A stretch of DNA of 64,000 bases, from positions 62,001 through 126,000 of the forward strand of contig NZ_BPQV01000010.1 of NCBI RefSeq assembly GCF_022179465.1. Reading direction: 5' to 3'. A program made the translations under genes and the position numbers. The notes beneath the pieces were generated by a model. It saw only the letters and a program-made list of their open reading frames with translations. It had not been told where the DNA came from and did not search any database. This document shows, piece by piece, positions 1 through 8,723 of this stretch (the stretch's first letter is position 1; the number at the start of each line of letters is the position of its first letter). The DNA comes from Methylobacterium organophilum. GTDB taxonomy: Bacteria > Pseudomonadota > Alphaproteobacteria > Rhizobiales > Beijerinckiaceae.

Positions 1-597
1 AATGATGGCCAGCCGGTCTCGGTCGGTTTCGTCTCGTGCCTGCCGGACGAGGGCCGCAGCGCGCTCTCGGTCAACTTGGCCTGCCTGCTGGCGGCCTCGA
101 GCGACCGGGTGGTGCTCATCGATGCCGATCTCCAGAACCCCGATCTCAGCCGGCGTCTCGCGCCCAGGGCCGAGGCAGGGCTCGACGAATTCCTGAGGGC
201 GCACCGGTCGGGCGCGGATCTGCCGGAGCTGCCCCTGGCGGGGACGCTCAGCTTCGTGCCGGCTGCCGCCGAAGGGCGCACCGCCCATCCCAACACCTTC
301 CTCGGCGCCAGCCCCATGCGCGAGGCCCTGACACGCTTCGACGGGCGCCGAGATCTGATCCTCGACCTGCCGGCTCTCAGCCGCTCGTCCGACGTCCAGG
401 CGATCGGCGACCTGCTCTCGGGCGTCGTCCTCGTCGCCGCCCTGAATCGAACCACGCTCGACCAGCTGACGGAGGCCAGGCGTTCGCTGCACGCCGCCAA
501 TATCCGCGTGCTCGGCGTCGTGCTCAACGAGCCCGACGCCCTTCGTAAATCGAGGAGATCCGTCTTTGCATCAGCCCTTGCCGCGGTGCGACAGTAG
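1..597 (+). CDS. Exopolysaccharide tyrosine-autokinase-like P-loop ATPase, 3' part only (5' end outside the window)
   Basis: This is the C-terminal ATPase part of a polysaccharide co-polymerase or BY-kinase (CpsD/CapB/Wzc type), which normally controls chain length during exopolysaccharide export at the inner membrane. The frame is open from base 1. A Walker A' motif (VVLIDADLQNP) and a Walker B-like motif (LILDLP) are clear. The Walker A equivalent reads PDEGRSALS instead of the usual GEGKST, so the nucleotide-binding lysine is an arginine. The C-terminus (FASALAAVRQ) lacks the tyrosine cluster that BY-kinases autophosphorylate. Catalytic activity is therefore doubtful. The next gene starts inside its 3' end, so they are probably co-transcribed. 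Confidence 0.8.
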   Translation, partial: NDGQPVSVGFVSCLPDEGRSALSVNLACLLAASSDRVVLIDADLQNPDLSRRLAPRAEAGLDEFLRAHRSGADLPELPLAGTLSFVPAAAEGRTAHPNTFLGASPMREALTRFDGRRDLILDLPALSRSSDVQAIGDLLSGVVLVAALNRTTLDQLTEARRSLHAANIRVLGVVLNEPDALRKSRRSVFASALAAVRQ

Positions 598-1849
598 CCC
601 GGTCCGGCCTTCGCGGCCGGAGGGACTTCGCGTCGGCTTGTTCAACGTCAAGTACAGCCCCAACCTGGGGGATGGCCTTCTCTCGGAGTGCCTGGAGGCG
701 GAGCTCGTCCGCATTGTCCCCGGCCTCACGGTCGAGTCCTTCGATCTCGCCGGGCGCGACCGCTACGAGGCGGGCGGTCGTCTGCGCGGCGTTGCCCTGG
801 GCGTTCTCCAGAGTAGCCCGACTCCCGTGCGGCACAGGCTCGCCCGCGTTCTGCTCGGCCGGTCCTTGCAGCGGATCCGGCCGTCGTGGCGGGCCCGGCT
901 CGGGAGAATCGACGTGGCCGTGACCGGCGGCGGCAACCTGTTCAGCGACGCGGATCTCAACTTTCCGCTCAAGATCGATGCCGCCTGGGGGGAGTTGCGG
1001 GCGGCCGGTATCCCGAGCGCCGTTTTCGCCGTGGGCGTTTCGGACAACTGGTCCGAGACCGGCGCCGCGCTCTTCCGGCGGGCGTTTGCCGGCACGCAGG
1101 TGCCCTACGCGTCGGTGCGCGATACGCGCTCGGCCGAGATCTGGAATCGGCGGCTCGGACCCCATGGCGTGCCGCGCGCCCGGGTGGTGCACGATCCGGG
1201 GCTGCTCGTGGCCAGGCACGTCCCGCAGGAGCGCACGGGGGCTGGCCGGCCCCTGATCGGCTTGGGCCTCACCCATCCGACGGCGCTTCGCTACCATTCG
1301 GACGAGGAATCGCCGAGCGAGCGCAGCCTAACCCAATGGTATGTCGAGCTGGTGCGCGGGTGCCGCGCCCGTGGCTGGCACGTCCACGTCTTCACCAACG
1401 GCAGCCCGGAGGACGAAGCCTATCTGCGCCGCGTCTATCCGCTCCTGGCGGAAGGCGACTCCGCGGCGGGCCTCCAGTTTGCTCCCCGCTTCGCCAACCC
1501 GACCGAACTCGCGACCTTCGTCTCCGGCCTCGACCTGCTGATGGCGCACCGGCTGCACGCCAACATCGCCGCCTATTCCTATGCCGTGCCGCAGATCGGC
1601 TTCTCGTGGGATGTGAAACTGGCGAGCTTCCTGACCCAGATCGGGCGGAGCGATTACATCTGCCGGGCTGGTTCCGATGCGACGGACGATGTGCTGGCGC
1701 TCGCGGATCTTGCGATGCGGGAGGGGATCGATCGCCCCCGGCATCAGCAGATCGTCGAGGCGGCTTCCGCCGATGTCGCGGTCCTCGCCGAAGCCCTGAA
1801 GGTCGGAGCCGGGTTGAGCGCGTCACCCTCCCGCGAGGCGCAGGCGTGA
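566..1849 (+). CDS. Polysaccharide pyruvyl transferase family protein
   Basis: The 427-residue protein fits the family that adds pyruvate ketals to sugars of exported polysaccharides using phosphoenolpyruvate. The N-terminal YSPNLGDGLLSECLE matches the family's N-x-GD entry motif, followed by a GGGNLFSD stretch and a C-terminal region around MAHRLHANIAA, typical of this GT-B-like fold. The start is a TTG preceded by GAGGAGA at the usual distance and lies 32 bases inside the upstream ATPase gene. The stop overlaps the GTG of the next glycosyltransferase, so the three genes look like one translationally coupled exopolysaccharide operon. The acceptor sugar cannot be read from sequence. Confidence 0.85.
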   Translation: MHQPLPRCDSSPVRPSRPEGLRVGLFNVKYSPNLGDGLLSECLEAELVRIVPGLTVESFDLAGRDRYEAGGRLRGVALGVLQSSPTPVRHRLARVLLGRSLQRIRPSWRARLGRIDVAVTGGGNLFSDADLNFPLKIDAAWGELRAAGIPSAVFAVGVSDNWSETGAALFRRAFAGTQVPYASVRDTRSAEIWNRRLGPHGVPRARVVHDPGLLVARHVPQERTGAGRPLIGLGLTHPTALRYHSDEESPSERSLTQWYVELVRGCRARGWHVHVFTNGSPEDEAYLRRVYPLLAEGDSAAGLQFAPRFANPTELATFVSGLDLLMAHRLHANIAAYSYAVPQIGFSWDVKLASFLTQIGRSDYICRAGSDATDDVLALADLAMREGIDRPRHQQIVEAASADVAVLAEALKVGAGLSASPSREAQA

Positions 1850-3132
1850 GCGCGGCCGTTCTCCCCCGACCGGCGTCCAGGCGGATGCCGAGCCGCGTCG
1901 TGGTCATCAACGACCGGTCCCTCGCCTTCGGGGGCGCCACCGGGCTGGCCCTGCTCAGCGCGTCGCTGCTGCGTCGGCGAGGTCTTCCGGTCCGCCTGGT
2001 GGTGGGCGATTCCGGCGAGAACCCGGCCCTGGCGGATGAGGGCATCCCCGTGCATGCGCTCGGAGGCGCCCGGCTGCTCGACGGGGGCGCCATGGCGGGT
2101 CTGCGGGGCCTCTACGAGCCGCGCACCCTCGATCTGCTCGGCGCGGTGATCCGCGAGCACGACGATCCCGAGACGGTCTATCACCTCCACACCTGGAGCC
2201 AGATCCTCTCGCCTTCGGTGTTCCGGGCACTGGCTCCGGTGCGTGAGCGTCTGTTCGTGAGCGCGCACGATTTCTTCCTCACCTGCCCGAACGGGGCCTA
2301 CGCTCTCTTCCGCCAGGGGGAGACCTGCCCGCATGTGCCGCTCGGGCTCGCGTGCCTCACCACGCAATGCGACCGACGCAGCTATGCTCACAAGCTCTGG
2401 CGCGTCGCCCGGCAGACCGTGCAGGCGGGGATCCTGCGCTATGGCGCGGTTGGCCCGGGAATCCTCGCGATCCACGCGGCCATGCGGCCGCTGCTGGTCC
2501 GCGGCGGGGTGCCCGACAGGGCGATCCGGACCTTGCCGAACCCGATCCGCCCCTGGAGTGCCGATCGGATCGCGGCGGAGCAGAACCGCGAATTCGTCTT
2601 CGTCGGCCGCCTTAACGAGGAGAAGGGGCCGGACCTCGCGCTCGCGGCGGCGCGGCAGGCCGGCGTGCCGCTCCACGTGATCGGTGATGGACCGCTGCTC
2701 GAGACGCTGCGGCAGGCCTATCCTGAGATGCGCTTCTCGGGCCGCCAGCCGGCCGAGACCGTCGCGCAACTCGTGCGCGGGGCACGTGCCCTGGTGATGC
2801 CCTCGCGCTATCCGGAGCCCTACGGTCTCGTCGCCGGGGAGGCGCTGTGGAGTGGGCTTCCGGTGATCCTCACCGATCAGGCGCTGCTCGCGGCCGACAT
2901 CGTCGCCCGCGAGGCCGGGCTCGCCTGCGATCCGCGCGAGGTGGACGCACTGTCCGCGGCGATGGGACGACTCGCGTCCGACGATGCCCTGACCGAGCGG
3001 ATGAGCCGCAACGCCTTCACTCGGACGGCCGATCTCGGCCACAGCGCCGAGGGCTGGATCGATGCGCTGCTCGACGCCTATGCCGGCGCGCTTCCGGCGC
3101 TGACCACGAGCCGGGTCGCGGCTCCGGTGTGA
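1846..3132 (+). CDS. Glycosyltransferase family 4 protein (GT-B fold)
   Basis: A GT4-type glycosyltransferase, probably adding one sugar of the exopolysaccharide repeat on the cytoplasmic face. The N-terminal Rossmann half begins near SRVVVINDRSLAFGGA. The C-terminal donor-binding half has FVFVGRLNEEKGPDLAL and the E-x7-E region in RYPEPYGLVAGEALWSG. The start is taken as the GTG at 1846, whose GTGA overlaps the upstream stop and has a GAGG just before it. An ATG at 1885 is the alternative and would remove 13 residues. A strong inverted repeat follows the stop. Donor and acceptor are unknown. Confidence 0.85.
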   Translation: MSAAVLPRPASRRMPSRVVVINDRSLAFGGATGLALLSASLLRRRGLPVRLVVGDSGENPALADEGIPVHALGGARLLDGGAMAGLRGLYEPRTLDLLGAVIREHDDPETVYHLHTWSQILSPSVFRALAPVRERLFVSAHDFFLTCPNGAYALFRQGETCPHVPLGLACLTTQCDRRSYAHKLWRVARQTVQAGILRYGAVGPGILAIHAAMRPLLVRGGVPDRAIRTLPNPIRPWSADRIAAEQNREFVFVGRLNEEKGPDLALAAARQAGVPLHVIGDGPLLETLRQAYPEMRFSGRQPAETVAQLVRGARALVMPSRYPEPYGLVAGEALWSGLPVILTDQALLAADIVAREAGLACDPREVDALSAAMGRLASDDALTERMSRNAFTRTADLGHSAEGWIDALLDAYAGALPALTTSRVAAPV

Positions 3133-3136
3133 GGCT

Positions 3137-3161
3137 GGATCCGGTCGTGCCGACCGGATCC
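3137..3161. terminator. Hairpin between convergent glycosyltransferase and GH16 genes
   Basis: A perfect 10-bp stem, GGATCCGGTC (3137-3146) with GACCGGATCC (3152-3161), and a 5-base loop lie in the 78-bp gap between two convergent genes. There is no clear T-run, so termination on either strand is inferred from position and stem strength. Confidence 0.5.
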
Positions 3162-3210
3162 TGGAACGCGCTTCATCGGGAAAGGATCATGGCGCGGCGA
3201 AGCGCCCGCC

Positions 3211-4065
3211 TCAACGGGACGCGGCGGGGCATCGTGCGGCCTGCCCGTCCGGATCGGGCGCGTAGACATGCACGTAATCCACGTACAGCACGGAGGGATT
3301 GGGCGTCCGGTCGATCGGGAAGCCCGAGCCCAGGGCGAGATTGACGAGCGGAAAGAGCGGCTTGTCGAGTTCGGCCGGCGTCGGCTTTTCCCAGACCGGC
3401 TTGCGGTCGAGGTAGTAGGTGATCGTCTCGGGCGTGACCCGCACGCCGTAGGTGTGGAAGCTGTCGAGCAGCGAGCCTGACGGCACGGGGACCTTGTGCA
3501 CCGTATGGGTGCTGCGCTTCTCGTCCGCGCCCTTGTACCAGACATGCAGGGCCGCCGAGTAGGCGGCATCCGCGTGGCCGTAATACTCGATCACGTCGAT
3601 CTCGATGCTGGGCGTCTTGTCGGTGTTCGGGCGCTTGGTGCCGAGCCAGAACGCGGGCCACGTGCCGGCACCCGGCGGCAGGCGCATGCGGGCTTCGAAG
3701 TAGCCGTAGCGCACGCCGAAGCCGGCGCCGGTGCCGTCCGAAGCCGCAAGCAGGCCCGAACGCCACTTCCCCGCCTCGTCCCTGCGCGCGGTGATGCGCA
3801 GAACGCCGTTCTCGATCGAGAACGGGCCGGCCGGCGCGTCGTCGGCGAAACGGGCATCGCCGAAATCCCCGTTCCAGGGCGTATGCGCGATCCAGCGCGC
3901 GGATCCGAGCACCCGCGAGGCGACGCTGAGGCTGTCGAAATCCTCCGTGAAGACCGGCTTGTAGCCGCACAGGTCGAGGGTCGGTTCCGCAGCGCAGGCG
4001 GGTAGGACCGACGAGCCCAGGAGGGCCGTGAGAAGGACGGCTTGCGGCTTGGGCAGGGTGATCAT
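3211..4065 (-). CDS. Secreted glycoside hydrolase family 16 protein (ExoK-like endo-glycanase)
   Basis: GH16 enzymes cleave beta-1,3 or beta-1,4 glucans and galactans. In exopolysaccharide loci (rhizobial ExoK is an example) they trim nascent polymer outside the cell. The 284-residue protein starts with a signal peptide ending around LPACAAE; cleavage after ACA is likely, while the LPAC sequence is a poor lipobox. The catalytic E-x-D-x-x-E motif is present as E155, D157 and E160, with aromatic binding residues around TWPAFW (135-140). The start codon overlaps the stop of the upstream glycosyltransferase by four bases (ATGA), so the two form a minus-strand pair convergent to the main cluster. 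Substrate is inferred to be the polymer made by neighbouring genes. Confidence 0.88.
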   Translation of the reverse strand: MITLPKPQAVLLTALLGSSVLPACAAEPTLDLCGYKPVFTEDFDSLSVASRVLGSARWIAHTPWNGDFGDARFADDAPAGPFSIENGVLRITARRDEAGKWRSGLLAASDGTGAGFGVRYGYFEARMRLPPGAGTWPAFWLGTKRPNTDKTPSIEIDVIEYYGHADAAYSAALHVWYKGADEKRSTHTVHKVPVPSGSLLDSFHTYGVRVTPETITYYLDRKPVWEKPTPAELDKPLFPLVNLALGSGFPIDRTPNPSVLYVDYVHVYAPDPDGQAARCPAASR

Positions 4066-5207
4066 GAAGATAGCATCTCCCGGCTGATATCGACGTGGCG
4101 TTGGATGAAAGTCTCCGCTCCCAGCCCGGACTCCGCCATGTGGGCCTGGGCACGGAGCGCCCGGGTGCGGGCGGCTTCCGGATTCTCGGCGATGTCGAGC
4201 AGGGCTGCGCGAAGGGCTTCGGGATCGCCCGGCGGCACGTAGCGGATCGCATCCGGCCCGAAATAGCCGTCAAGTCCGCCGGTCGCCGTCGCAACGACGG
4301 GCACGCCGGCGAGCACGGCCTCCTGGACCACCGTGATGCCGCTGGCATGGAGGTTCGGCTTGAGCGGCACGCAGACGACGCTCGCCGTAGAGAGATGCTC
4401 CGAGAGTTCCGGATTGGAGCGGGCCCGCGTGATGCGCAGGTTCGGCCGGCCCCGGGCGAGCGCGCGCGGCGCCGTCCCGGACAGGATCGTGGCCGTGGCC
4501 TCCGGCAGGCCGTCGAGCGCGGCGGCGAGGGTCGCCCAGTCGCGATGCCGGTCGCTGCCGGGCGCCAGGATGCGCAGCGGTCGCGCCGTGCGCAGGACCG
4601 GCGGCGTGACCCGTTCGGCCGGGATGCCGAAGGGCACGAACCGGACCGGTTTCTCGGGGAACAGGGCGGCGGCGACGGCCCGATTTTCCGCGGAAAGCAC
4701 CGTCAGCACGTCCACCCGCCGGATCAGCCGACGGTAGAGCAGCCGGTGGAGCGGCGAGATCCGGCTCCAGCGGTCGAACAGCCAGACACTCTGCCCGAGC
4801 AGCTTCGGCCGTCTCTTGCGGAAAGCGAGAGCCGCCGCCACCGCGAGATACTGCGATTCCGTGTGCGTCCACACGACATCCGCCTCGCGCAGGGATTCGC
4901 CCTGGCGGAGCGCGTGCAGCAGATCGAAGCCGGTGAGGATCCGCAGGCCGAGCCGCAGAAATTTCTCGGCCGGGTTTTCGGGATGCGCATGCGAGAACGA
5001 AAGAGCACAACCCATCCGCTCGGCGCGCCCGTAACCGTAGGGTGTCTCGTCGTTGACGCCGACGAGCGTGCCCGCCTGCCAGGCTTGCCGCCAAGCCTCG
5101 GCGTCCTTGTCCCGCGCCAGATGCACGAAGACGCGCAGAGGCCGGGCGACGCCTCGGTCGCGGCCAGCCGGAAGCGAAGCGGGAGCTACGGGCGCGCTTA
5201 CCTGCAA
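4062..5207 (-). CDS. Glycosyltransferase family 4 protein (GT-B fold)
   Basis: A 381-residue glycosyltransferase with a divergent N-terminal acceptor half and a clear C-terminal donor half: LRILAPGSDRHRDW, then ASGITVVQEAVLAGVPVVAT, which carries the second glutamate of the retaining GT4 E-x7-E region. The start is a TTG at 5207 with an AGGAGG Shine-Dalgarno five bases upstream. No ATG fits better. It is coupled to the GH16 gene by an ATGA overlap and is transcribed away from the flippase from a shared upstream region. It probably adds a sugar to the exopolysaccharide repeat unit; the specific linkage is unknown. Confidence 0.82.
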   Translation of the reverse strand: MQVSAPVAPASLPAGRDRGVARPLRVFVHLARDKDAEAWRQAWQAGTLVGVNDETPYGYGRAERMGCALSFSHAHPENPAEKFLRLGLRILTGFDLLHALRQGESLREADVVWTHTESQYLAVAAALAFRKRRPKLLGQSVWLFDRWSRISPLHRLLYRRLIRRVDVLTVLSAENRAVAAALFPEKPVRFVPFGIPAERVTPPVLRTARPLRILAPGSDRHRDWATLAAALDGLPEATATILSGTAPRALARGRPNLRITRARSNPELSEHLSTASVVCVPLKPNLHASGITVVQEAVLAGVPVVATATGGLDGYFGPDAIRYVPPGDPEALRAALLDIAENPEAARTRALRAQAHMAESGLGAETFIQRHVDISREMLSS

Positions 5208-5599
5208 AGATGCCTCCTTGAGGCTCGTCCGTAGCGGCGGTCTCGCCCTGCGCGCAGAGCCCGATGGACAGAAGGCCGCTTATCGATGCGACCGTGCATG
5301 AATTTTGCGATGCACTATCCGTAAGACTACTGCATGATGCAAGACATGGCTGGCCGATAGAACTCGACATGCAAGCCAGTTCGGATCACCTCCCTGTGTG
5401 TTTCAGCGGCGCTCGGTATTTCCACACGTGTATCCATTTTGTTGCGGTGCCAAAAATACCGTGTTCCGCCTAGAGGCGGCTGTCCAGGCATGGCAAAATT
5501 TCTGATCGATTCGACGCACTCTGATGGTCGGCTCCGTCGCGCAGACATTCGTGATGCGATGCCCAACAAGAAGCGACCCGCGATGGAGGCTGCCGCGAT
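5208..5599. other. Divergent intergenic region of the exopolysaccharide locus
   Basis: This 392-bp gap separates the minus-strand glycosyltransferase and GH16 pair from the plus-strand flippase. It is visibly richer in A and T than the flanking genes, especially 5290-5345 and 5420-5520, as expected of a two-way promoter region. A GGAGG ribosome-binding site sits at 5585-5589, ten bases before the flippase ATG. No convincing promoter hexamers or operators were identified. Confidence 0.5.
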
Positions 5600-7192
5600 A
5601 TGAGGGAAGACAGCGAGCGTTCCGGTCGCGGTGATGGACCCGAATCGCAGGGCGACGTGCCATCGGATGCGGGCGCCAAGCTTCCGCTCGGGACCGGAGC
5701 CCAGCCTGGGGTGGATGGGACGACGACGGCGGAACTCGCCGCCGTGGCCCAGGTGCCCGCGCGGGGTGAGACGCGCCGTCTCGCGGTGAACGTCCTGGCG
5801 GGGGGAGGCGCGAACCTGATCAAGATCGGCGTGCAGCTCTTGATGCTGCCGCTGATGGCGCATCTCCTGGGCCCGGCCGAGTTCGGCGTCTACGGACTTG
5901 CCCTGCCCACCGTCGCCTTCTTCATGACGCTCGCGGATGGCGGCCTCGGCGCCTCCCTGGCCCGGGAGCAGACTCAGTCGCGCGAGGTCTGGTCCACGGC
6001 GTTCTGGCTGATCCTGATGGTGGGCGTCGGGCTCGCGGCCCTTGTCGCCTGCTGGGGCTTGGTGCTGGCCCAACTCTCGCACGAGCCGGAAGTCGCCAGC
6101 GTGATGGCGCTCCTCTCGATCAGCTTCATCCTGCTGACCGCGGCGGTTCTGCCCTATGCGCGGTTGACCCGCGCGCGCCGCCTCGTGGTCATTTCCGGAG
6201 CGGATGTCGGCGGCAACCTCGTCGGGGCTGCGGTCGCGGTGGCGCTCGCCATGAGAGGCGCGGGGGCCATGAGCCTGGCGGCGCAGTACGTCACCGCCTA
6301 CCTCGTGCGAGCGATCGTGCTCAACGCCGCCGCCTTTGTGCGGCCGAGCTTCGTTTTCCGCCCGTCAGCGCTGAAGTCGCATGTCTCCACCGGCAGCTCC
6401 CTCGTCTGCAGCCGGCTGGCGGATTTCTCGGGCCGGCTCATGGAGAACCTCGTCTTCGGGCGCAGTTTCGGCGCGGCTGCCCTCGGCACCTTCACCTTCG
6501 CCAACCAGGTGCCGCGCTTCCTGTGCGAGGCGGCATCCGGTCCGCTCTGGGCTGCGCTCTACGCCCACAGCCTGCGCGAGGACGATGCGCATATCGCGCA
6601 GCTTCATACCAAGCTCGTGCACATCCTCGCGCTGCTTCTGTCGCCCGTTGCCTTCCTGACGGCAGCCACCGTGCCGGGCCTGATCCATCTGATCCTCGGG
6701 CCGGCCTGGTCTCAGGCGGCCACGCTGATGAGCATCCTCATCCCGTTCTACGTGCTCAACGCCATCGCGCATCAGAGCGGTGCCATCCTCCTCGCGAAGG
6801 GGGCCGGCTGGACCGTGTTCCGGCTGTCCGCGCTGCTCGTCGTCACGCGCGTGGCGGCGGTGGCGGCCGGCCCCTGGATCGGACCGACCGGCGTGGCCTG
6901 GGGCATCGGCCTCGCGCAGGTGCTCTTCATCGGTCTGATGCTGTGCGCCCCGAGCCGGATCGGCCTGTCGCCGGTCGGACCGCTGCTGCGCGGCCTCCTC
7001 GCCCCGACGCTCGCCGGCATCTGCGCAGGCCTCGCCTGCTACCTCATCGTACAAGCCGCACCCGCCGATATCCTGCGCATCCTGATCGGTCTGGCGGCCG
7101 GCGTCGGCTGCTACCTCGTGGCGCTTCTCCTGCTCGAAGGTCGCCGGCTCCGCCAGGATGTGATGGCGATGCGGCGGCTCGTGCGCCCATGA
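5600..7192 (+). CDS. Oligosaccharide/lipopolysaccharide flippase (Wzx/MATE-like, MOP superfamily)
   Basis: A 530-residue polytopic membrane protein. After about 60 polar residues it runs through roughly 12 to 14 hydrophobic segments (first near VLAGGGANLIKIGVQLLMLPL, last near LIGLAAGVGCYLVALLLLEG). The arrangement HLLGPAEFGVYGLALP in the first helical hairpin is typical of Wzx/RfbX-type polysaccharide flippases, which move lipid-linked repeat units across the inner membrane for polymerisation. Position among glycosyltransferases and a polymerisation-control ATPase supports that role. The ATG at 5600 has a GGAGG ribosome-binding site. The polar N-terminal extension is longer than usual; a later start is possible but no better site was seen. 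Confidence 0.85.
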   Translation: MREDSERSGRGDGPESQGDVPSDAGAKLPLGTGAQPGVDGTTTAELAAVAQVPARGETRRLAVNVLAGGGANLIKIGVQLLMLPLMAHLLGPAEFGVYGLALPTVAFFMTLADGGLGASLAREQTQSREVWSTAFWLILMVGVGLAALVACWGLVLAQLSHEPEVASVMALLSISFILLTAAVLPYARLTRARRLVVISGADVGGNLVGAAVAVALAMRGAGAMSLAAQYVTAYLVRAIVLNAAAFVRPSFVFRPSALKSHVSTGSSLVCSRLADFSGRLMENLVFGRSFGAAALGTFTFANQVPRFLCEAASGPLWAALYAHSLREDDAHIAQLHTKLVHILALLLSPVAFLTAATVPGLIHLILGPAWSQAATLMSILIPFYVLNAIAHQSGAILLAKGAGWTVFRLSALLVVTRVAAVAAGPWIGPTGVAWGIGLAQVLFIGLMLCAPSRIGLSPVGPLLRGLLAPTLAGICAGLACYLIVQAAPADILRILIGLAAGVGCYLVALLLLEGRRLRQDVMAMRRLVRP

Positions 7193-7330
7193 CGGCTCCC
7201 CATCAGGCGGATCGCCCCCGATGACGTGGCTGTCGGGCACAACTTCGAGTCTTCGTCTCGTCGCGCTCTCCCGTGCCGAAGGGGCCATGTTTTTGGCCGA
7301 GGGCGTCCAGCTTCAAGGGATAATTGTGCG

Positions 7331-7969
7331 ATGATCACCGCCGCCATCCTCGATGCGATCTGGCAGAGGCCCGCCCTGTGGGAGAAGTTGCGCGTCCTCG
7401 TGCGCCGCACGGGGTACGACACGACCGATTGGCTTCGCTCGGCGATGTACAAGGACTGCTTCGCGTTCATTCGGTCCTTGGGTCCCGAAAACCTCGACGT
7501 GCTGGAGATCTCGGGCGGAAACCAGTGGACGCGCGATTTCGCGTTCAAAAGCTACGAGAATACCGAATATCCCGGGTTCGACATCTGCGCCGAGACCCTG
7601 CCGCGGCAATACGATCTCATCATCGCCGATCAGGTGTTCGAGCACCTGCCTTGGCCTTACCGCGCCGGCCGCAACGTCTGGTCGATGCTGAAGCCCGGTG
7701 GCCATCTCGTGATCGCCACGCCCTTCCTGGTCCGCATCCACCGCGTGCCGATCGACTGCTCCCGCTGGACGCCGGACGGGCTGAGCTATCTGCTGCAGGA
7801 ATGCGGCTTCGCCGCCGAGGACATCACCACGAAGGCCTGGGGCAACCGCGCTTGCGTGGTCGGCAATTTCCGCAAGTGGCGCAAGCGCGGCTTCTTCGGG
7901 TCACTCACCAACGAGCCGGATTTTCCGGTGATGGTCTGGGCCTTCGCCCGCAAAGCGGCCGATGCCTGA
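7331..7969 (+). CDS. Class I SAM-dependent methyltransferase (methyltransferase type 11-like)
   Basis: A small (212 aa) methyltransferase with LDVLEISGGNQW in place of the glycine-rich motif I, the segment YDLIIADQVFEHLPWP (motif II/III with the conserved EH pair), and MLKPGGHLVIATPF (post-motif). It probably methylates a sugar or glycan of the exopolysaccharide locus, though the substrate is not visible. The start is taken at the ATG at 7331, preceded by AAGGGA; the frame stays open upstream to 7226 but the extra 35 residues look non-coding. A strong hairpin follows the stop and likely ends the transcript. Confidence 0.78.
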   Translation: MITAAILDAIWQRPALWEKLRVLVRRTGYDTTDWLRSAMYKDCFAFIRSLGPENLDVLEISGGNQWTRDFAFKSYENTEYPGFDICAETLPRQYDLIIADQVFEHLPWPYRAGRNVWSMLKPGGHLVIATPFLVRIHRVPIDCSRWTPDGLSYLLQECGFAAEDITTKAWGNRACVVGNFRKWRKRGFFGSLTNEPDFPVMVWAFARKAADA

Positions 7970-7981
7970 GACGTACAAACG

Positions 7982-8005
7982 GAGGAGCATCCCAACATGC
8001 TCCTC
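7982..8005 (+). terminator. Hairpin terminator after the methyltransferase gene
   Basis: A 9-bp perfect stem, GAGGAGCAT (7982-7990) and ATGCTCCTC (7997-8005), with a 6-base loop sits 12 bases past the stop. It is followed by CT-rich sequence rather than a pure T-run. Confidence 0.5.
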
Positions 8006-8081
8006 TCTCACGGGCCCCCACCTCATGATCAGAACAATCGGGGGTTGCTGAATTGCCTGCGCGCCCCGGAAGGGCCGGCGG

Positions 8082-8375
8082 CTAATCGTGCTTCATATGC
8101 AGGTCGCCCTCGACCTGCCGGGGATCTTTGGTCGACAGCCGGGTGAAATGACCGACGAGGGCGGTGAGAATGACGGACACGAAGTAGCCGACCTGAAGCG
8201 CGACAAACGCACCGACCAGCATCAACGCAGTCAGCGGACCGCTCAGCAGGAAATTGACGGCACCGATCGCGAGTATCACCAGAAGTCCGGTCAGGATGAA
8301 ACCGACAACCGAAACGTACCAGCCGCAGATCGCTCCGAAGACGGCAAAAAGTCCCCAAAGTCCGATGGTACCCAT
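8082..8375 (-). CDS. Small inner-membrane protein of unknown function
   Basis: A 97-residue protein with three or four predicted membrane helices (near IGLWGLFAVFGAICGWYVS, VVGFILTGLLVILAIGAVNFLL, LTALMLVGAFVALQVGYFVSVILTALV by eye) and a charged C-terminal tail rich in K, D and H. The ATG at 8375 has a GGAGAGA ribosome-binding site six bases upstream, which supports real translation. No family is recognised with confidence. It lies just beyond the exopolysaccharide genes on the other strand, so a link to them is only a guess. Confidence 0.6.
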   Translation of the reverse strand: MGTIGLWGLFAVFGAICGWYVSVVGFILTGLLVILAIGAVNFLLSGPLTALMLVGAFVALQVGYFVSVILTALVGHFTRLSTKDPRQVEGDLHMKHD

Positions 8376-8723
8376 CAAATCTCTCCGTGCTCCGGAAACG
8401 TATCGACACCGTTAATCCGGCTTTCGAGCTTCGATGTTCCGGTGGGACTGACTTTCTTGCTGCCCATTATGTGGGCCAAGCGTGAACGAATCTTTCTCGA
8501 ACCGTTGCGATCGAGTCTCCCGGTCTCGGTACACGCGACAAGCCCCACAGTCAGGTAACCGTCCTGTGAGGGGCTATCGTCGCCTGAAATGGCGCAACGT
8601 CGCGTCCCGTCGATGGCGATCGCTCCCGAGAGAAGGCGCCGAGGATGTCGCTTTCGCGGGCGATCCATGATGTGAGACATACGTTCCACGATTACGTCGG
8701 TTCCCTCCCCGGGGGCGGCTTGC
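8376..8723. other. Intergenic region without a supported gene
   Basis: Between two small minus-strand genes. A 104-codon minus-strand reading frame spans most of it but has arginine- and serine-rich, low-complexity composition and no recognisable domain. The only firm signal is the ribosome-binding site of the gene starting at 8375. A promoter for that gene is expected here but was not resolved. Confidence 0.35.

Noticed and set aside
886-1845. A long N-terminal extension of the first glycosyltransferase
   Set aside because: It overlaps the pyruvyl transferase gene in another frame and has shadow-like composition; a GTG with an overlapping stop marks the real start.
5205-5218. AGGAGGCATCTTTG at the start of the minus-strand glycosyltransferase, the same 14 bases as in the prfB frameshift site
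   Set aside because: Here the TTTG is followed by CAGG, not a stop, and the string serves as a Shine-Dalgarno plus TTG start; the likeness is coincidental.
8375-8689. A 104-codon minus-strand frame whose stop touches the next start (TGATG)
   Set aside because: Composition is Arg/Ser-rich and domain-free, and the following gene has its own strong ribosome-binding site; the overlap is probably chance.
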